A stretch of DNA of 8,124 nt. Origin: Cytophagaceae bacterium. GTDB taxonomy: Bacteria > Bacteroidota > Bacteroidia > Cytophagales > Flexibacteraceae. The notes under the pieces are model-generated. The model made no database searches. It worked only from the letters and a program-made list of their open reading frames with translations, and was not told the DNA's origin. The translations under genes and the position numbers were made by a program. The stretch is taken from NCBI GenBank assembly GCA_947464365.1, contig CANHWS010000155.1, forward strand, positions 1 through 8,124, read 5' to 3'. How positions within the stretch are numbered: the first letter of the stretch is position 1; every line of letters starts with the position of its first letter. Shown piece by piece: positions 1 to 7,248 of the stretch.

Positions 1-2
1 CG

Positions 3-293
3 CCAGTTACGGTGGTTATGTTCGCAGCACACCCTACATCGGGCCAGAACTGCATTGTCGGTTGGTATACCAAAGCGACCCTACATAGCATGATGCAGAA
101 AGCCATCGATCCTGAAGGCAAGGACTTTGAGTACCGTGCAGTTGCCGAAGTAGCTCACTCTAAGTTATTAAGCCCAGCTCAGCGGACCTTCACGTTGACA
201 GGCCCCGGTCAATCCAACGTATGGTTCGGCCCAGATAGCAAAGACGATATCACGATGATCGGCAACTACATCAACCAATGGATGAAAAAGTAG
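3..293 (+). CDS. 3' end of a gene for an uncharacterised protein (C-terminal module, start lies before the window)
   Basis: The reading frame is open to the left edge, so this is the last ~96 codons of a longer gene. A GTG at position 12 could act as a start, but no ribosome binding site fits in the 11 bases before it, and the protein begins in the middle of what looks like a beta strand. The visible part contains IVGWYTKAT near its start, then LLSPAQRTF and GQSNVWFG near its end. From memory, this order (VGWY-x-x-AT, an L-x-P-x-x-RTF stretch, then GQSNVWF before a terminal helix) occurs at the C-terminus of a widespread bacterial family of unknown function, sometimes attached to other domains. 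I cannot name a function. No signal peptide or membrane segment is visible in this part. The gene ends with TAG and is followed 32 bases later by a strong terminator, so it is the last gene of its transcript. I am sure it is coding, less sure of the family. Confidence 0.7.
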   Translation, partial: PVTVVMFAAHPTSGQNCIVGWYTKATLHSMMQKAIDPEGKDFEYRAVAEVAHSKLLSPAQRTFTLTGPGQSNVWFGPDSKDDITMIGNYINQWMKK

Positions 294-325
294 GCTAATC
301 GCTTTTCATTGACTACAGATAACAG

Positions 326-358
326 AAAAGGCCCAATCAGCAATGATTGGGCCTTTTT
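326..358. terminator. Intrinsic terminator between convergent genes
   Basis: A perfect 14-bp stem, AAAAGGCCCAATCA with TGATTGGGCCTTTT, closes a four-base GCAA loop and runs into TTTTT on the + strand. It lies 32 bases after the stop of the upstream partial gene and is a textbook rho-independent terminator for it. Read on the - strand, the same stem is followed by TTTTCTGTT, so it can also end transcription of the giant nuclease gene, which stops at 410. The + strand direction is the stronger one because its T run is unbroken. Confidence 0.9.
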
Positions 359-393
359 GTGTAGTTGTGTGCTTGTAGTTTTGCTTGGTCTAG

Positions 394-410
394 ATGGGGC
401 TATGCCCCAT
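394..410 (-). other. Short GC-rich hairpin at the stop codon of the giant nuclease gene
   Basis: ATGGGGC (394-400) and GCCCCAT (404-410) form a perfect 7-bp stem with a 3-base loop. On the - strand the stem begins with the last A of the TAA stop codon. No T run follows (ATCTAGACC), so it is not a terminator by itself. It could protect the 3' end or act with the terminator about 35 bases downstream. The structure is plain; any role is inference. Confidence 0.4.
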
Positions 411-3400
411 TACTTAACTAATGGCCAGGCGCCCCCATTACCGACGAGGGTATAATGCCCTTGTGGGAGATGGTGGATATTGAGCTGGTTGGTACCTTGG
501 CTGAGCCTACCCTGCCAAACCAATTGACCTAGGGTATTTACCAGCGAATAGGAATTGCCTAAGAGTTGGTCCTGCTGACTAATCGAGATCGTCAGGAAAT
601 CTGTAGCTGGGTTTGGGTATATGCTAATCTGCGGTTCCTCTAGCCCCGTTTTGAGCAAAATGGGATTACTTGTTTTGAGGCTCTGGTCCTTATCCACCAT
701 CCTGAGTCGATAGTAGATTGACTGCTTGGCGGGCATGGCATCACGGTATTCGTAGGTCTGGCTTCCATTGGCGGGGACTTGACCAATGGGTTCGAAGGTT
801 CGACCATCTTGACTACGCTCGACAGTGTAGTGGCTAAGGTTGGACTCTGGCCCCACGACCCAACTTATGATTTGTTGGCTGCCTTGGCGATGCACAGATA
901 GCCGAAGCAAATCCACTGGAAGGACAACTTGCTCCTCAGTGGCGGTCCAGTCGCTGAAGGCAGCAATGCCTGTCATGGTGAGGGTATTTGTGCTGGGATT
1001 GTTGCTGGAGGCCGTTTGTTGCAGATAGCTTCCGCTGGCTGGTTTGCGGAAAAGCTTCAGTTTATTTTCGTTCAGCCCATTGAGTTCGTCCTCGAAATAG
1101 TTGATGACGAGGGTTGCCGCTAGCCCGGAGTTGGTGCTAGGGTGGATTTCGTATTGGCGTAATATGCTGGATTGCTCGCCTATCGTAACGCCAGCGCCTA
1201 GGTGCCGAACTACTTGAGTGGCGCCCATTGCAGCCCCACCGCTGGTCACTGTTAGTCCTAGACCCCCAAACGTGGAGCTGTTACCAAGAGTTAGCGTACG
1301 TTCAGAAGCAAGATTTCCCCAGACTCTTTTGGTGCTGCTTTCGCCAGTTAAGTTGCCACCTAATGTTATGGTGTTGGGACCTGTACTCAGGTTGCCTTGT
1401 GTTAAGGTAAGGTCATTACTCACAATTAGGTTATTGTTGAGTAGTAGGTCGTCATTGCTGGTGCGGGCGCTACTGTTGCTGAGCATGAGGTTGTTAACTG
1501 TCAGCCCACTAGGTGAAATAAGCACCTGCTGGCTGTTGCCGTTGAACAAGATGGTGCTGGTATTGGCAGCAAAGGCGCTTGGTCCGTAAAACGATGCATT
1601 ACCACCAATCGTGATCGTTTTATCGCCTCCAACAAGGGTAGCACTACCAGTCACGGACAGGTCACCTGTCAGGTTGAGGTTGCTGCTGATGGATTTGGTG
1701 CCGCTACCAGCCAAGACTAGGTGATTAAAGTTCACTCCCCCTGTCACCCCAATCGACTGAGCACCAGCTTTGGAGAATGTGAAGGTGCTGGTTTCTGGAA
1801 CCAAGGAGGCTGTGCCTGCTAAACTGATGGAGTTGCTAATTGTGATATTATTGTCCTGTGCCTGAAGTGCGGCTGTGCCGGTGATCGTTAAGTCCTCAGC
1901 AGACCAATCTCCATCAAAGCCAACAGGGCTGGTGCCATCCAGCACAATTGCCCTAAAGGAATAAGCTGTACTACCTTGTTTGAGGCTATGTGGTACCCAG
2001 TTGGACAGTGTAACTGCAGGGCTGCGCTCAAACTTGACGGTGCTGCCTGTGCCCCAACTAAAGCGTGCTGGGTCGTTCTGCCAATCACAATAGCCTCTGA
2101 GCGTCAGATAGTTGCCGTTGAAATTGAGCTGCAATGGTCCGTCGTTTGAGACTGCAAAATTGCCATTGATTGTTGTGGTGCCTCCACCGGCCAATGGGGC
2201 AAGGTTGAATGTGGTGCTGCCAGTTGGGGCAGGCGTGATGATGACGTTGTTCAGGTTCGCTGCAGGACTCGTGGTGTTAGTAGTCCCATAAAGCGAATAG
2301 CTCCCTGGGCTTATAGCGGATTGGGTCAGTAGTAAACTGCCTGTTAGGTTATAATTGGTTGCCACCCCACTAAGGGCAATATTGCCTTGCTGAACAGTGA
2401 TTGAGTTTCCATTGTCCGTAAAAGACCCCGCACCACTAAAGCTGAGGCTGAGTCCGTTGGCAAGGGTGAGGGGTGTGGTGCCAGCACCTAGGCTGATTGT
2501 ACCGGTGGTTTTGCTTGCTGTCAACTGATAGCATCGGATAGCGTTGTTATTACTGATGAGGCTTTGGGTGGTGGTATTGCCTACCAAGGTCAAGCTTAAT
2601 CGGTCAAAACAGCTTGAGGCCATTTCTGCGGCATCCTGTATGGTGACATTGCTACGAAGGCTCAAGGTTTGGTTGGCGTTAGAGGCAAGCACGGCATTTT
2701 CGGCCAAGGTTAGGTTGCCGAAAATATTGGCAGTGCTAGCAAAATTGAGCGTCTTATTGCCCGACCCTGAAAGGCGAACATTCGGCAAGTTGATGGCTGT
2801 GGCATTTGTTAGCTGAATGGACTGATTGCCGAGTGCATCAAAGTCCACAGTGCCAAGGTTGCCTGCTACGTAAAAGGCTAAGGTGCCAGTCGTGTTGCGG
2901 AACGTAGCACCTGTTACCCCATCAAGCCCAAGGGGATTTGAAGTACGAATGGTGCCACCTTGTAGGTTGAGTGACAAGTTGGTGCTAGTGATGGCAAAAG
3001 ATTGTGCATCAAGGGTGCCGACAATATTCAGGATATGGCTACCTGTCCCAAAGGCCACATTTCGGTTACAGGTAGCGAGTGCGCCAGACGAAATCTCAAT
3101 AGTACCTGTGCTGGTAGAGGTGATTGAGGCAATGCTAAACTCTGAGTCTGCCCCTGTGATTTTGATTGGCCCACCATTATTAGCGATAGCCCCAGCACCT
3201 GCAATACCGAATGAGAAGTTTTTGTCACCAGTTCCTGTGAGTGTTAGCGTTTTGCCACTCATGACCTCGACCACGGCATTAAAGTTGGTGGCTGCAGTGG
3301 CACCTACCGAAAATGATCCATTGATTCGCATTATGGGCTTGCCATTGGGTGCCATACCCGTTGGGAAGTATTCCACACCAGAAGTGCTAAAGGCGCTGCT

Positions 3401-6400
3401 AATATTCCAGTAGAAAATGCTGTTAGGCTCGTAGATGATCTTGCCGTTCAGATTGTCACCGGATTCATTATTGGCGAAGGCATCACCTTTACCACCGATG
3501 GCACTTGGTACTTCGATGATACCACCTTCGCGCACTCTGATCATGGCACCTGAGTTGACGGTCGGGACAGAAAGGCCGGTGGTTCCGGCATTGTTGTGGA
3601 CGTAGGTACCTTCGATGATCAGGTCATCCCCAGGTCCATTGTTGATGGTGTAAGCAACATTGCAAATCAGTTTCCCGCCACTAGCGATCAGTACCTCGTC
3701 AATGGTGATTGTCGTGGAGATCGTAACGGTGGACCCAGAAGTAATCAACACCGAGCTGCTGGCGCTGCTAGGGTTAGAGGTGGTGTTGGCAAAACTAGCG
3801 CCGCCATCGGTGCTAATCATCCAGAGTGATGTGCTGTTCCAGTTGCCAGATGTTGAGGCACGGGTGCGGAATAAGTTGCCTGATATGCTAGCAGGGGAGG
3901 TCGTATTTACAATGGCACCAATGCTCCAGGTGCTGCCCAAGCGGCTAAAGACCTTGAACTGGTAGGCAGTATTTTCGGTCAGGCCGCTAACCGTAATGGT
4001 GGTCGCTGTTCCTTTATAGACTACATACTGGTTGGTCCCGATCAGGAAACCAGAGCCATAGTTTGCATTGGAAATGTAGGTGCTTCCGGTACCTGAAGGA
4101 GTGGCCGTTACGGAGTTCGCAGTTGTAGCCACTACCATAACCTCATCAAAACAGTTGGTAGGGTTCACCCATGTGACCCTAAGGTTTTGGCCATTAGCGA
4201 CCGCAGTGAGGCTTGTGACATTAGGTGCAGCAGCAGTGATCACAAGATCTGACCCATTATTTGGGCCTGTAGTGCTGGGGTCGGTGGCTATTATCCGGAT
4301 GCGATATTTGGTCCCGGCAGCTGTGTTGGCAGGGATTGTGGCCGAAATGCTGGTGGCGGATGCGCTGGCTGCGGTTCCGATGATTGTGTTGCCACTACTG
4401 AAGCTGCCATTGGCACTTGACAGTTCGGCTACGAATTGGTTGTTGGCGCTAAAAGTACCCGTAAGGGCATAGTTGACTGTGATGGGATAGCCCGAAGATC
4501 CCAAACAGATCGGGGAGGTGGCAGGGGATAAGGTGACTGAACTGATATCAACCCCACCACAGTTGCTGGTATGGCTGCCTAGGTAAGCGTAGGTTCCAGC
4601 ACCATAGGCAGTCCACTCTGTGCTGAGTGTAGAGAAAGCTGCAGTACCACATGTTGCCGATGGGTTGGTCCTGATCCCCGTGCAATAGACTGGTTTGCGG
4701 ACCAAGGTTTTGGCAACTGTCGTTAGGCCTGCTGTTGCTGTCCAGGCAGTGCCGGGATCACAACCAATCTTACCAATGAGGTCGATCATGGTGGTGTTAT
4801 GGAACAGTGCTACAGCATCATCACCATTAAAGGCCATATTAGTGCTGGTTAGGTCGGCAGAAGCTAAAAAGCTTGCACTTGGGTGGCTTATGACAAAGGT
4901 GTTGCCATCATCTAAGATCCCAGCCAAAGAGGTGCTTGTGCTGGCTGTGGCGTTACCGTTCAGGTATACTTTGATGGAATATTCACTAAGGTCAACTTGA
5001 GCCCCAGTCGGATTATAAAGTTCAAGACCACGGTTGCTACCACCGCCTTCAACGTATTCAGAAATAATCAGGTCGCTACCACCAAGGGTCAGGAAACTGG
5101 TGGTGGAGGGTGAGGTTAGGTTGTACTTGTTGTCCACACTGCACCACTCAAACACGCTGGCATAATAGCGTGATGCGGGTAGCATGCCAGAGATCACGAC
5201 CTGTGTACCAGTGCCATCATAGACAACCTTATTGCCGCTTCCTTGGTCAGTAGCGCTGCTGAAGTTGGAGTTAGCCGTGTAGGTATTGCCATCAGTAGGT
5301 GTCCAGCTGGTAGGGGCGTCTTGTCGCAGGACAACCAGCCTGTTAGTGCCGTTGCCGGCGACAAAACGTAATGTGCCGCCAGTTTCGGCCATGCCAGATG
5401 CCTGTAAAGTGCTTGCCTGTGTAAAGCTGCCACCAGCGCAGGCAACAGTTGTTTGGAAGCTGGTGCTGGGAGGAGAGCTTATGGTAAAGGCTGGTGTGCC
5501 TGCGTTGCAGAGCTCATAGACCCTGGCGTAGTAGGTCTTGTTGGCAGTCAGGTTCGTGATATCCACCGTATTGCCAGAGCCTAGGTAGATCACTTTGTTA
5601 CCATTGCTTTGGTCTGTGGCTGAGCTGAAGTTGGCATTACCAGTATAGGTGCTGCCTTGTGTTGGGGTCCAGTTGACTGTAGCTCCCTCACGGAGGACAA
5701 CCATGCGAGCGTTCCCGTTGCCTGCATCAAATGCAAGGCTGGCCGTGGTGCTGCCGATGCTGTTTGAGCTTAGGTTACTGGCTTGGATGGATGGATTGCC
5801 GCTGCAAGTTGGTGTGGTGGCGCTGCTGGTCAGGCCTGGTGTGCGGTAGGCATTGCCGTTGCTGCAATAGGCAAAAACCGCAAAATGATAGGTGGTGTTC
5901 GCCGTTAGGCCTGTGATGTTGACAGTGTTGGACACCCCGTTATAGACCACTTTGTTGCCAGCGCCAATGTCGGTGGCAGCACCAAAGTTGTTGCTAACAC
6001 CTGTACTATAGGCCCCCGAAGGGGAGGTGGAAACAGCAGAACCTGACCTTGCAATCACCAAAACTTTGTCGCCACTATTGTTGGTCCAGCTCAGCGTCAG
6101 GCTATTGGCCAACAAGTTGGTGCTGCTAATTGCTGAAGCCTGTGCCGATGGCGTACCGCTACACACATTGATCCCCCAAGCGCGGGCAGAGATTTCTGGA
6201 TAATCGATATAGGGGTTGCGGTTACCTTGCTGGCTTTCGACCCGGTCATTACGGGTGCGCTCATTGGCATCGACAGGGTCCTGGATATGCCATGCGTACA
6301 TTGTATCCACATTGATGACATCCGACATGGGGCCAGCCTCAGTGGGGTACATCGTGTAGAAGTACATGATCGCCCTGGCTAGGTTGCCCTTGTGTGCTCG

Positions 6401-6970
6401 TCTTGGCTCAAAGCGGCTACCACCGTATTTGCTGTAGTTGTCTCGCACACCGATGGCTGGGGCCGTAGTAGTCGAGGTGCTTCCTGTCATCCACTTTGTT
6501 ACACTGCCCACTGCAAGGCCATTGAATTTGTGGTTACTCCTGGTGGTGTTCCACTCGTCCATGGTCGGGAACAAATGGTGTATGTCGCTTACCATCGGAG
6601 CATTCGAACTAAAGAAGGATTGCGGGACGGTATGCTCGCAGTTGATGGGTGTAGGGTTGGAGCTAGTCCCGCCGTAGTTAACGGCCTTTTCGTAACCAGA
6701 ATACACACAAACAACTTTGTTGGCATTAGGGCCAGTGCTCTCGTTGTCGATGATGTTATACATCTTGCGCCGTGCGTTGGCATAGCTCAGGCTGTTGAGC
6801 CTTCCGTCATACCAGTTAGTCTTCAGCCAAGTACGGAGAGTAGTGCCCGATAGGTTAGATGGTGGGGCAGGCTGTGCAAACGCCACCAAAGGCAGCACAC
6901 AAATGAAGCTGAGAGCTATTTGTCGCCAATACGATTGCCAGATGGAATGAGTGCGTAAAGTTAGATCCAT
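410..6970 (-). CDS. Giant secreted endonuclease I with Fn3-like, lamin-tail and beta-repeat regions and a T9SS sorting domain
   Basis: A 2186-residue extracellular nuclease predicted to cut DNA or RNA non-specifically. Residues 1-32 are a Sec signal peptide with an AFA|Q cleavage site. About 45-268 is an endonuclease I (EndA/NucM) domain: NCEHTVPQSFF at 110-120, DIHHLFP at 129-135, NTTRSNHKFNG at 141-151, QGNRNPYIDYPE at 248-259. By family analogy H113 is the general base, with E112 and an Asn at 141 or 146 as metal ligands. Then come three Fn3-like modules (270-629), a lamin-tail-like domain (631-806), an Ig-like domain (807-914), a fourth Fn3-like module (915-1028), a beta-strand repeat region (1031-1877), two beta modules (1878-2014, 2015-2110) and a T9SS domain (2111-2186). 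I chose the ATG at 6970; a TTG at 6994 would add eight residues (MPPPCSCS) before the charged start of the leader. The frame is unbroken. The domain calls at both ends are firm; the middle is assigned by pattern. Confidence 0.93.
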   Translation of the reverse strand: MDLTLRTHSIWQSYWRQIALSFICVLPLVAFAQPAPPSNLSGTTLRTWLKTNWYDGRLNSLSYANARRKMYNIIDNESTGPNANKVVCVYSGYEKAVNYGGTSSNPTPINCEHTVPQSFFSSNAPMVSDIHHLFPTMDEWNTTRSNHKFNGLAVGSVTKWMTGSTSTTTAPAIGVRDNYSKYGGSRFEPRRAHKGNLARAIMYFYTMYPTEAGPMSDVINVDTMYAWHIQDPVDANERTRNDRVESQQGNRNPYIDYPEISARAWGINVCSGTPSAQASAISSTNLLANSLTLSWTNNSGDKVLVIARSGSAVSTSPSGAYSTGVSNNFGAATDIGAGNKVVYNGVSNTVNITGLTANTTYHFAVFAYCSNGNAYRTPGLTSSATTPTCSGNPSIQASNLSSNSIGSTTASLAFDAGNGNARMVVLREGATVNWTPTQGSTYTGNANFSSATDQSNGNKVIYLGSGNTVDITNLTANKTYYARVYELCNAGTPAFTISSPPSTSFQTTVACAGGSFTQASTLQASGMAETGGTLRFVAGNGTNRLVVLRQDAPTSWTPTDGNTYTANSNFSSATDQGSGNKVVYDGTGTQVVISGMLPASRYYASVFEWCSVDNKYNLTSPSTTSFLTLGGSDLIISEYVEGGGSNRGLELYNPTGAQVDLSEYSIKVYLNGNATASTSTSLAGILDDGNTFVISHPSASFLASADLTSTNMAFNGDDAVALFHNTTMIDLIGKIGCDPGTAWTATAGLTTVAKTLVRKPVYCTGIRTNPSATCGTAAFSTLSTEWTAYGAGTYAYLGSHTSNCGGVDISSVTLSPATSPICLGSSGYPITVNYALTGTFSANNQFVAELSSANGSFSSGNTIIGTAASASATSISATIPANTAAGTKYRIRIIATDPSTTGPNNGSDLVITAAAPNVTSLTAVANGQNLRVTWVNPTNCFDEVMVVATTANSVTATPSGTGSTYISNANYGSGFLIGTNQYVVYKGTATTITVSGLTENTAYQFKVFSRLGSTWSIGAIVNTTSPASISGNLFRTRASTSGNWNSTSLWMISTDGGASFANTTSNPSSASSSVLITSGSTVTISTTITIDEVLIASGGKLICNVAYTINNGPGDDLIIEGTYVHNNAGTTGLSVPTVNSGAMIRVREGGIIEVPSAIGGKGDAFANNESGDNLNGKIIYEPNSIFYWNISSAFSTSGVEYFPTGMAPNGKPIMRINGSFSVGATAATNFNAVVEVMSGKTLTLTGTGDKNFSFGIAGAGAIANNGGPIKITGADSEFSIASITSTSTGTIEISSGALATCNRNVAFGTGSHILNIVGTLDAQSFAITSTNLSLNLQGGTIRTSNPLGLDGVTGATFRNTTGTLAFYVAGNLGTVDFDALGNQSIQLTNATAINLPNVRLSGSGNKTLNFASTANIFGNLTLAENAVLASNANQTLSLRSNVTIQDAAEMASSCFDRLSLTLVGNTTTQSLISNNNAIRCYQLTASKTTGTISLGAGTTPLTLANGLSLSFSGAGSFTDNGNSITVQQGNIALSGVATNYNLTGSLLLTQSAISPGSYSLYGTTNTTSPAANLNNVIITPAPTGSTTFNLAPLAGGGTTTINGNFAVSNDGPLQLNFNGNYLTLRGYCDWQNDPARFSWGTGSTVKFERSPAVTLSNWVPHSLKQGSTAYSFRAIVLDGTSPVGFDGDWSAEDLTITGTAALQAQDNNITISNSISLAGTASLVPETSTFTFSKAGAQSIGVTGGVNFNHLVLAGSGTKSISSNLNLTGDLSVTGSATLVGGDKTITIGGNASFYGPSAFAANTSTILFNGNSQQVLISPSGLTVNNLMLSNSSARTSNDDLLLNNNLIVSNDLTLTQGNLSTGPNTITLGGNLTGESSTKRVWGNLASERTLTLGNSSTFGGLGLTVTSGGAAMGATQVVRHLGAGVTIGEQSSILRQYEIHPSTNSGLAATLVINYFEDELNGLNENKLKLFRKPASGSYLQQTASSNNPSTNTLTMTGIAAFSDWTATEEQVVLPVDLLRLSVHRQGSQQIISWVVGPESNLSHYTVERSQDGRTFEPIGQVPANGSQTYEYRDAMPAKQSIYYRLRMVDKDQSLKTSNPILLKTGLEEPQISIYPNPATDFLTISISQQDQLLGNSYSLVNTLGQLVWQGRLSQGTNQLNIHHLPQGHYTLVGNGGAWPLVK
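413..640 (-). other. Type IX secretion C-terminal sorting domain (residues 2111-2186)
   Basis: The last 76 residues show the type A T9SS sorting pattern: ISIYPNPATDFLTI, then SLVNTLGQLVWQG, then LPQGHYTLV and a terminal lysine. This domain directs proteins through the T9SS outer membrane translocon and is normally removed on export, leaving the protein released or attached to a surface lipopolysaccharide. It follows a module (2015-2110) of the kind often found just before it (LPVDLL..., HYTVERSQDGRTFEPIG, YYRLRMVDKD). Confidence 0.93.
1340..1795 (-). repeat. Two clearest copies of a ~77-82-residue beta-strand repeat (residues 1726-1877)
   Basis: Copy one starts at ETSTFTFSKAGAQ and copy two at NTSTILFNGNSQQ, 77 residues apart. 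Each goes on to a F/V-N-x-L-x-L strand, then alternating hydrophobic strands (NLTGDLSV, NNLIVSNDLTL) and ends in TIT(I/L)GGN, those ends being 82 residues apart. An older, more diverged copy appears just before, starting near STVKFERSP. These are the best-preserved units of a longer Ser/Thr/Asn/Gly-rich stretch (residues 1031-1877, about 1340-3880) with the short alternating strands expected of a right-handed beta solenoid. The stretch has almost no cysteine and no visible catalytic motif, so a stalk or adhesive role is the likely reading. Confidence 0.6.
4553..5080 (-). other. Lamin-tail-like domain (residues 631-806)
   Basis: The segment opens with LIISEYVEGGGSNRGLELYN, then VDLSEYSIKVYLNG, a D-DGNTFVISH strand and FNGDDAVALF, and closes with an extension holding several cysteines. 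This ISEYVEG...ELYN...DLS-Y pattern is the bacterial form of the lamin tail domain (LTD), an Ig-like beta sandwich. From established knowledge, bacterial LTDs often accompany secreted nucleases and phosphoesterases, in keeping with the nuclease at the N-terminus. They probably bind a partner, a surface or nucleic acid; which one cannot be told here. Confidence 0.8.
5084..6163 (-). repeat. Three tandem cysteine-framed fibronectin-III-like modules (residues 270-629)
   Basis: Modules begin at C270, C389 and C511. Each opens with C-(S/A)-G, has GNKV(V/I)Y 68-73 residues after that cysteine, then an I-(T/S)-(G/N)-(L/M) turn, a Y-x-(A/F)-x-V-(F/Y) strand, and a second cysteine at C369, C488 and C610. 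The cysteine spacing is exactly 99 in all three and they align with no gaps. Modules 2 and 3 are closest, sharing NFSSATDQ and WTPT-x-G-x-TYT. At DNA level they differ at many synonymous sites, which indicates an old duplication kept by selection on the protein. A more distant fourth copy without this cysteine pair lies at residues 915-1028. Such modules usually act as spacers or binding surfaces in secreted proteins. Confidence 0.8.
6167..6838 (-). other. Endonuclease I catalytic domain of the giant protein
   Basis: This segment encodes residues 45-268. Its motifs follow the endonuclease I family in order: an EHT-x-PQSFF motif (catalytic E112-H113, codons at 6632-6637), S-D-x-HHLFP, a T-T-RSN motif, FEPRRAHKGNLARA (187-200), AWHIQDPVDANERTRND (226-242), and a closing QGNRNPYIDYPE before AWG. 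All expected catalytic positions appear intact, so the enzyme should be active. Known members are periplasmic or secreted and need a divalent metal. At about 225 residues it is a normal-size domain placed directly after the signal peptide, with everything downstream as added modules. Confidence 0.92.
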
Positions 6971-7106
6971 TGAGCAGGAACAAGGTGGAGGCAACCTTAG
7001 TCAGAAGCCTCTTGGTATAGGTTTATCGTATTGTCTGGTATGGTGTTGTTTGTTCTAGATCAGGCCAAGCATCTCTGCTGAAGCCGGACATGGCTCTTTT
7101 GGTGAT

Positions 7107-7114
7107 CAAAAGTA
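7107..7114 (-). promoter_or_regulatory. Candidate -7 box for the giant nuclease gene
   Basis: On the - strand this reads TACTTTTG, a match to the Bacteroidota -7 consensus TAnnTTTG and the only one I find on that strand between the two divergent genes. No convincing TTG-type -33 element lies at the usual distance, and the implied leader before the ATG is about 130 bases, so the call is weak. The box overlaps one arm of a small inverted repeat, CTTTTG-GTGAT-CAAAAG (7096-7112), which could be an operator or chance. Confidence 0.3.
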
Positions 7115-7218
7115 CCGAAAGTCATTGGGTTTTAATTAGTCCCTAATGTTATTGTTTGATGGTCAATAATTTGGGCGAACGTTAGCCCGTTAGGGTACGC
7201 AAAGCGGCTAAGCTTCTT

Positions 7219-7226
7219 TATCTTTG
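7219..7226 (+). promoter_or_regulatory. Likely -7 box of the tatC promoter
   Basis: TATCTTTG matches the Bacteroidota sigma-70 -7 consensus TAnnTTTG exactly. It lies 40 bases before the tatC ATG and would start transcription near 7232, leaving a leader of about 35 bases that includes an AAGGAG. No clear -33 TTG is present about 20 bases upstream; that region instead holds an imperfect 8-base tandem repeat, CGTTAGCC-CGTTAGGG (7180-7195). Confidence 0.6.
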
Positions 7227-7242
7227 TGGTTGGCTTCGTATT

Positions 7243-7248
7243 AAGGAG
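7243..7248 (+). promoter_or_regulatory. Shine-Dalgarno-like AAGGAG before tatC
   Basis: AAGGAG stands 15 bases before the GTG at 7264 and 18 before the ATG at 7267, further than the optimal spacing. Bacteroidota initiation depends little on this signal, so it helps only a little in choosing the start. Confidence 0.4.

Noticed and set aside
1218..1589. A 123-codon open frame on the + strand opposite the giant gene
   Set aside because: Antisense shadow of the same repeat region. The Leu/Ser/Arg-rich product has no family pattern, and the opposite strand clearly codes for the conserved repeat and C-terminal modules.
2883..3413. A 176-codon open frame on the + strand opposite the giant gene
   Set aside because: It lies wholly antisense to the intact nuclease frame, inside the low-complexity beta-repeat region. 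Its product shows no recognisable domain, and its Val/Leu/Pro/Ala-rich make-up is what the complement of Ser/Thr/Gly/Asn-rich codons gives.
1340..3880. Repeats in the giant gene as a possible CRISPR array or DNA-level tandem repeat
   Set aside because: The similarity is at protein level only, with diverged DNA and units of about 80 codons. There are no short identical repeats with unique spacers.
6392..6853. A 153-codon open frame on the + strand opposite the nuclease domain
   Set aside because: The opposite strand encodes the well-conserved catalytic domain; this frame has no recognisable motif and no upstream signals.
6875..6970. Tat-type export signal on the nuclease, given the adjacent tatC
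   Set aside because: The leader has no twin arginine before its hydrophobic core and looks like a normal Sec signal, as expected for T9SS cargo, so no functional link with TatC is claimed.
6971..6994. Eight-codon N-terminal extension of the giant gene from a TTG start
   Set aside because: TTG starts are rarer, and the extra residues (MPPPCSCS) would precede a leader that already begins properly at the ATG at 6970 with Arg residues ahead of the hydrophobic core.
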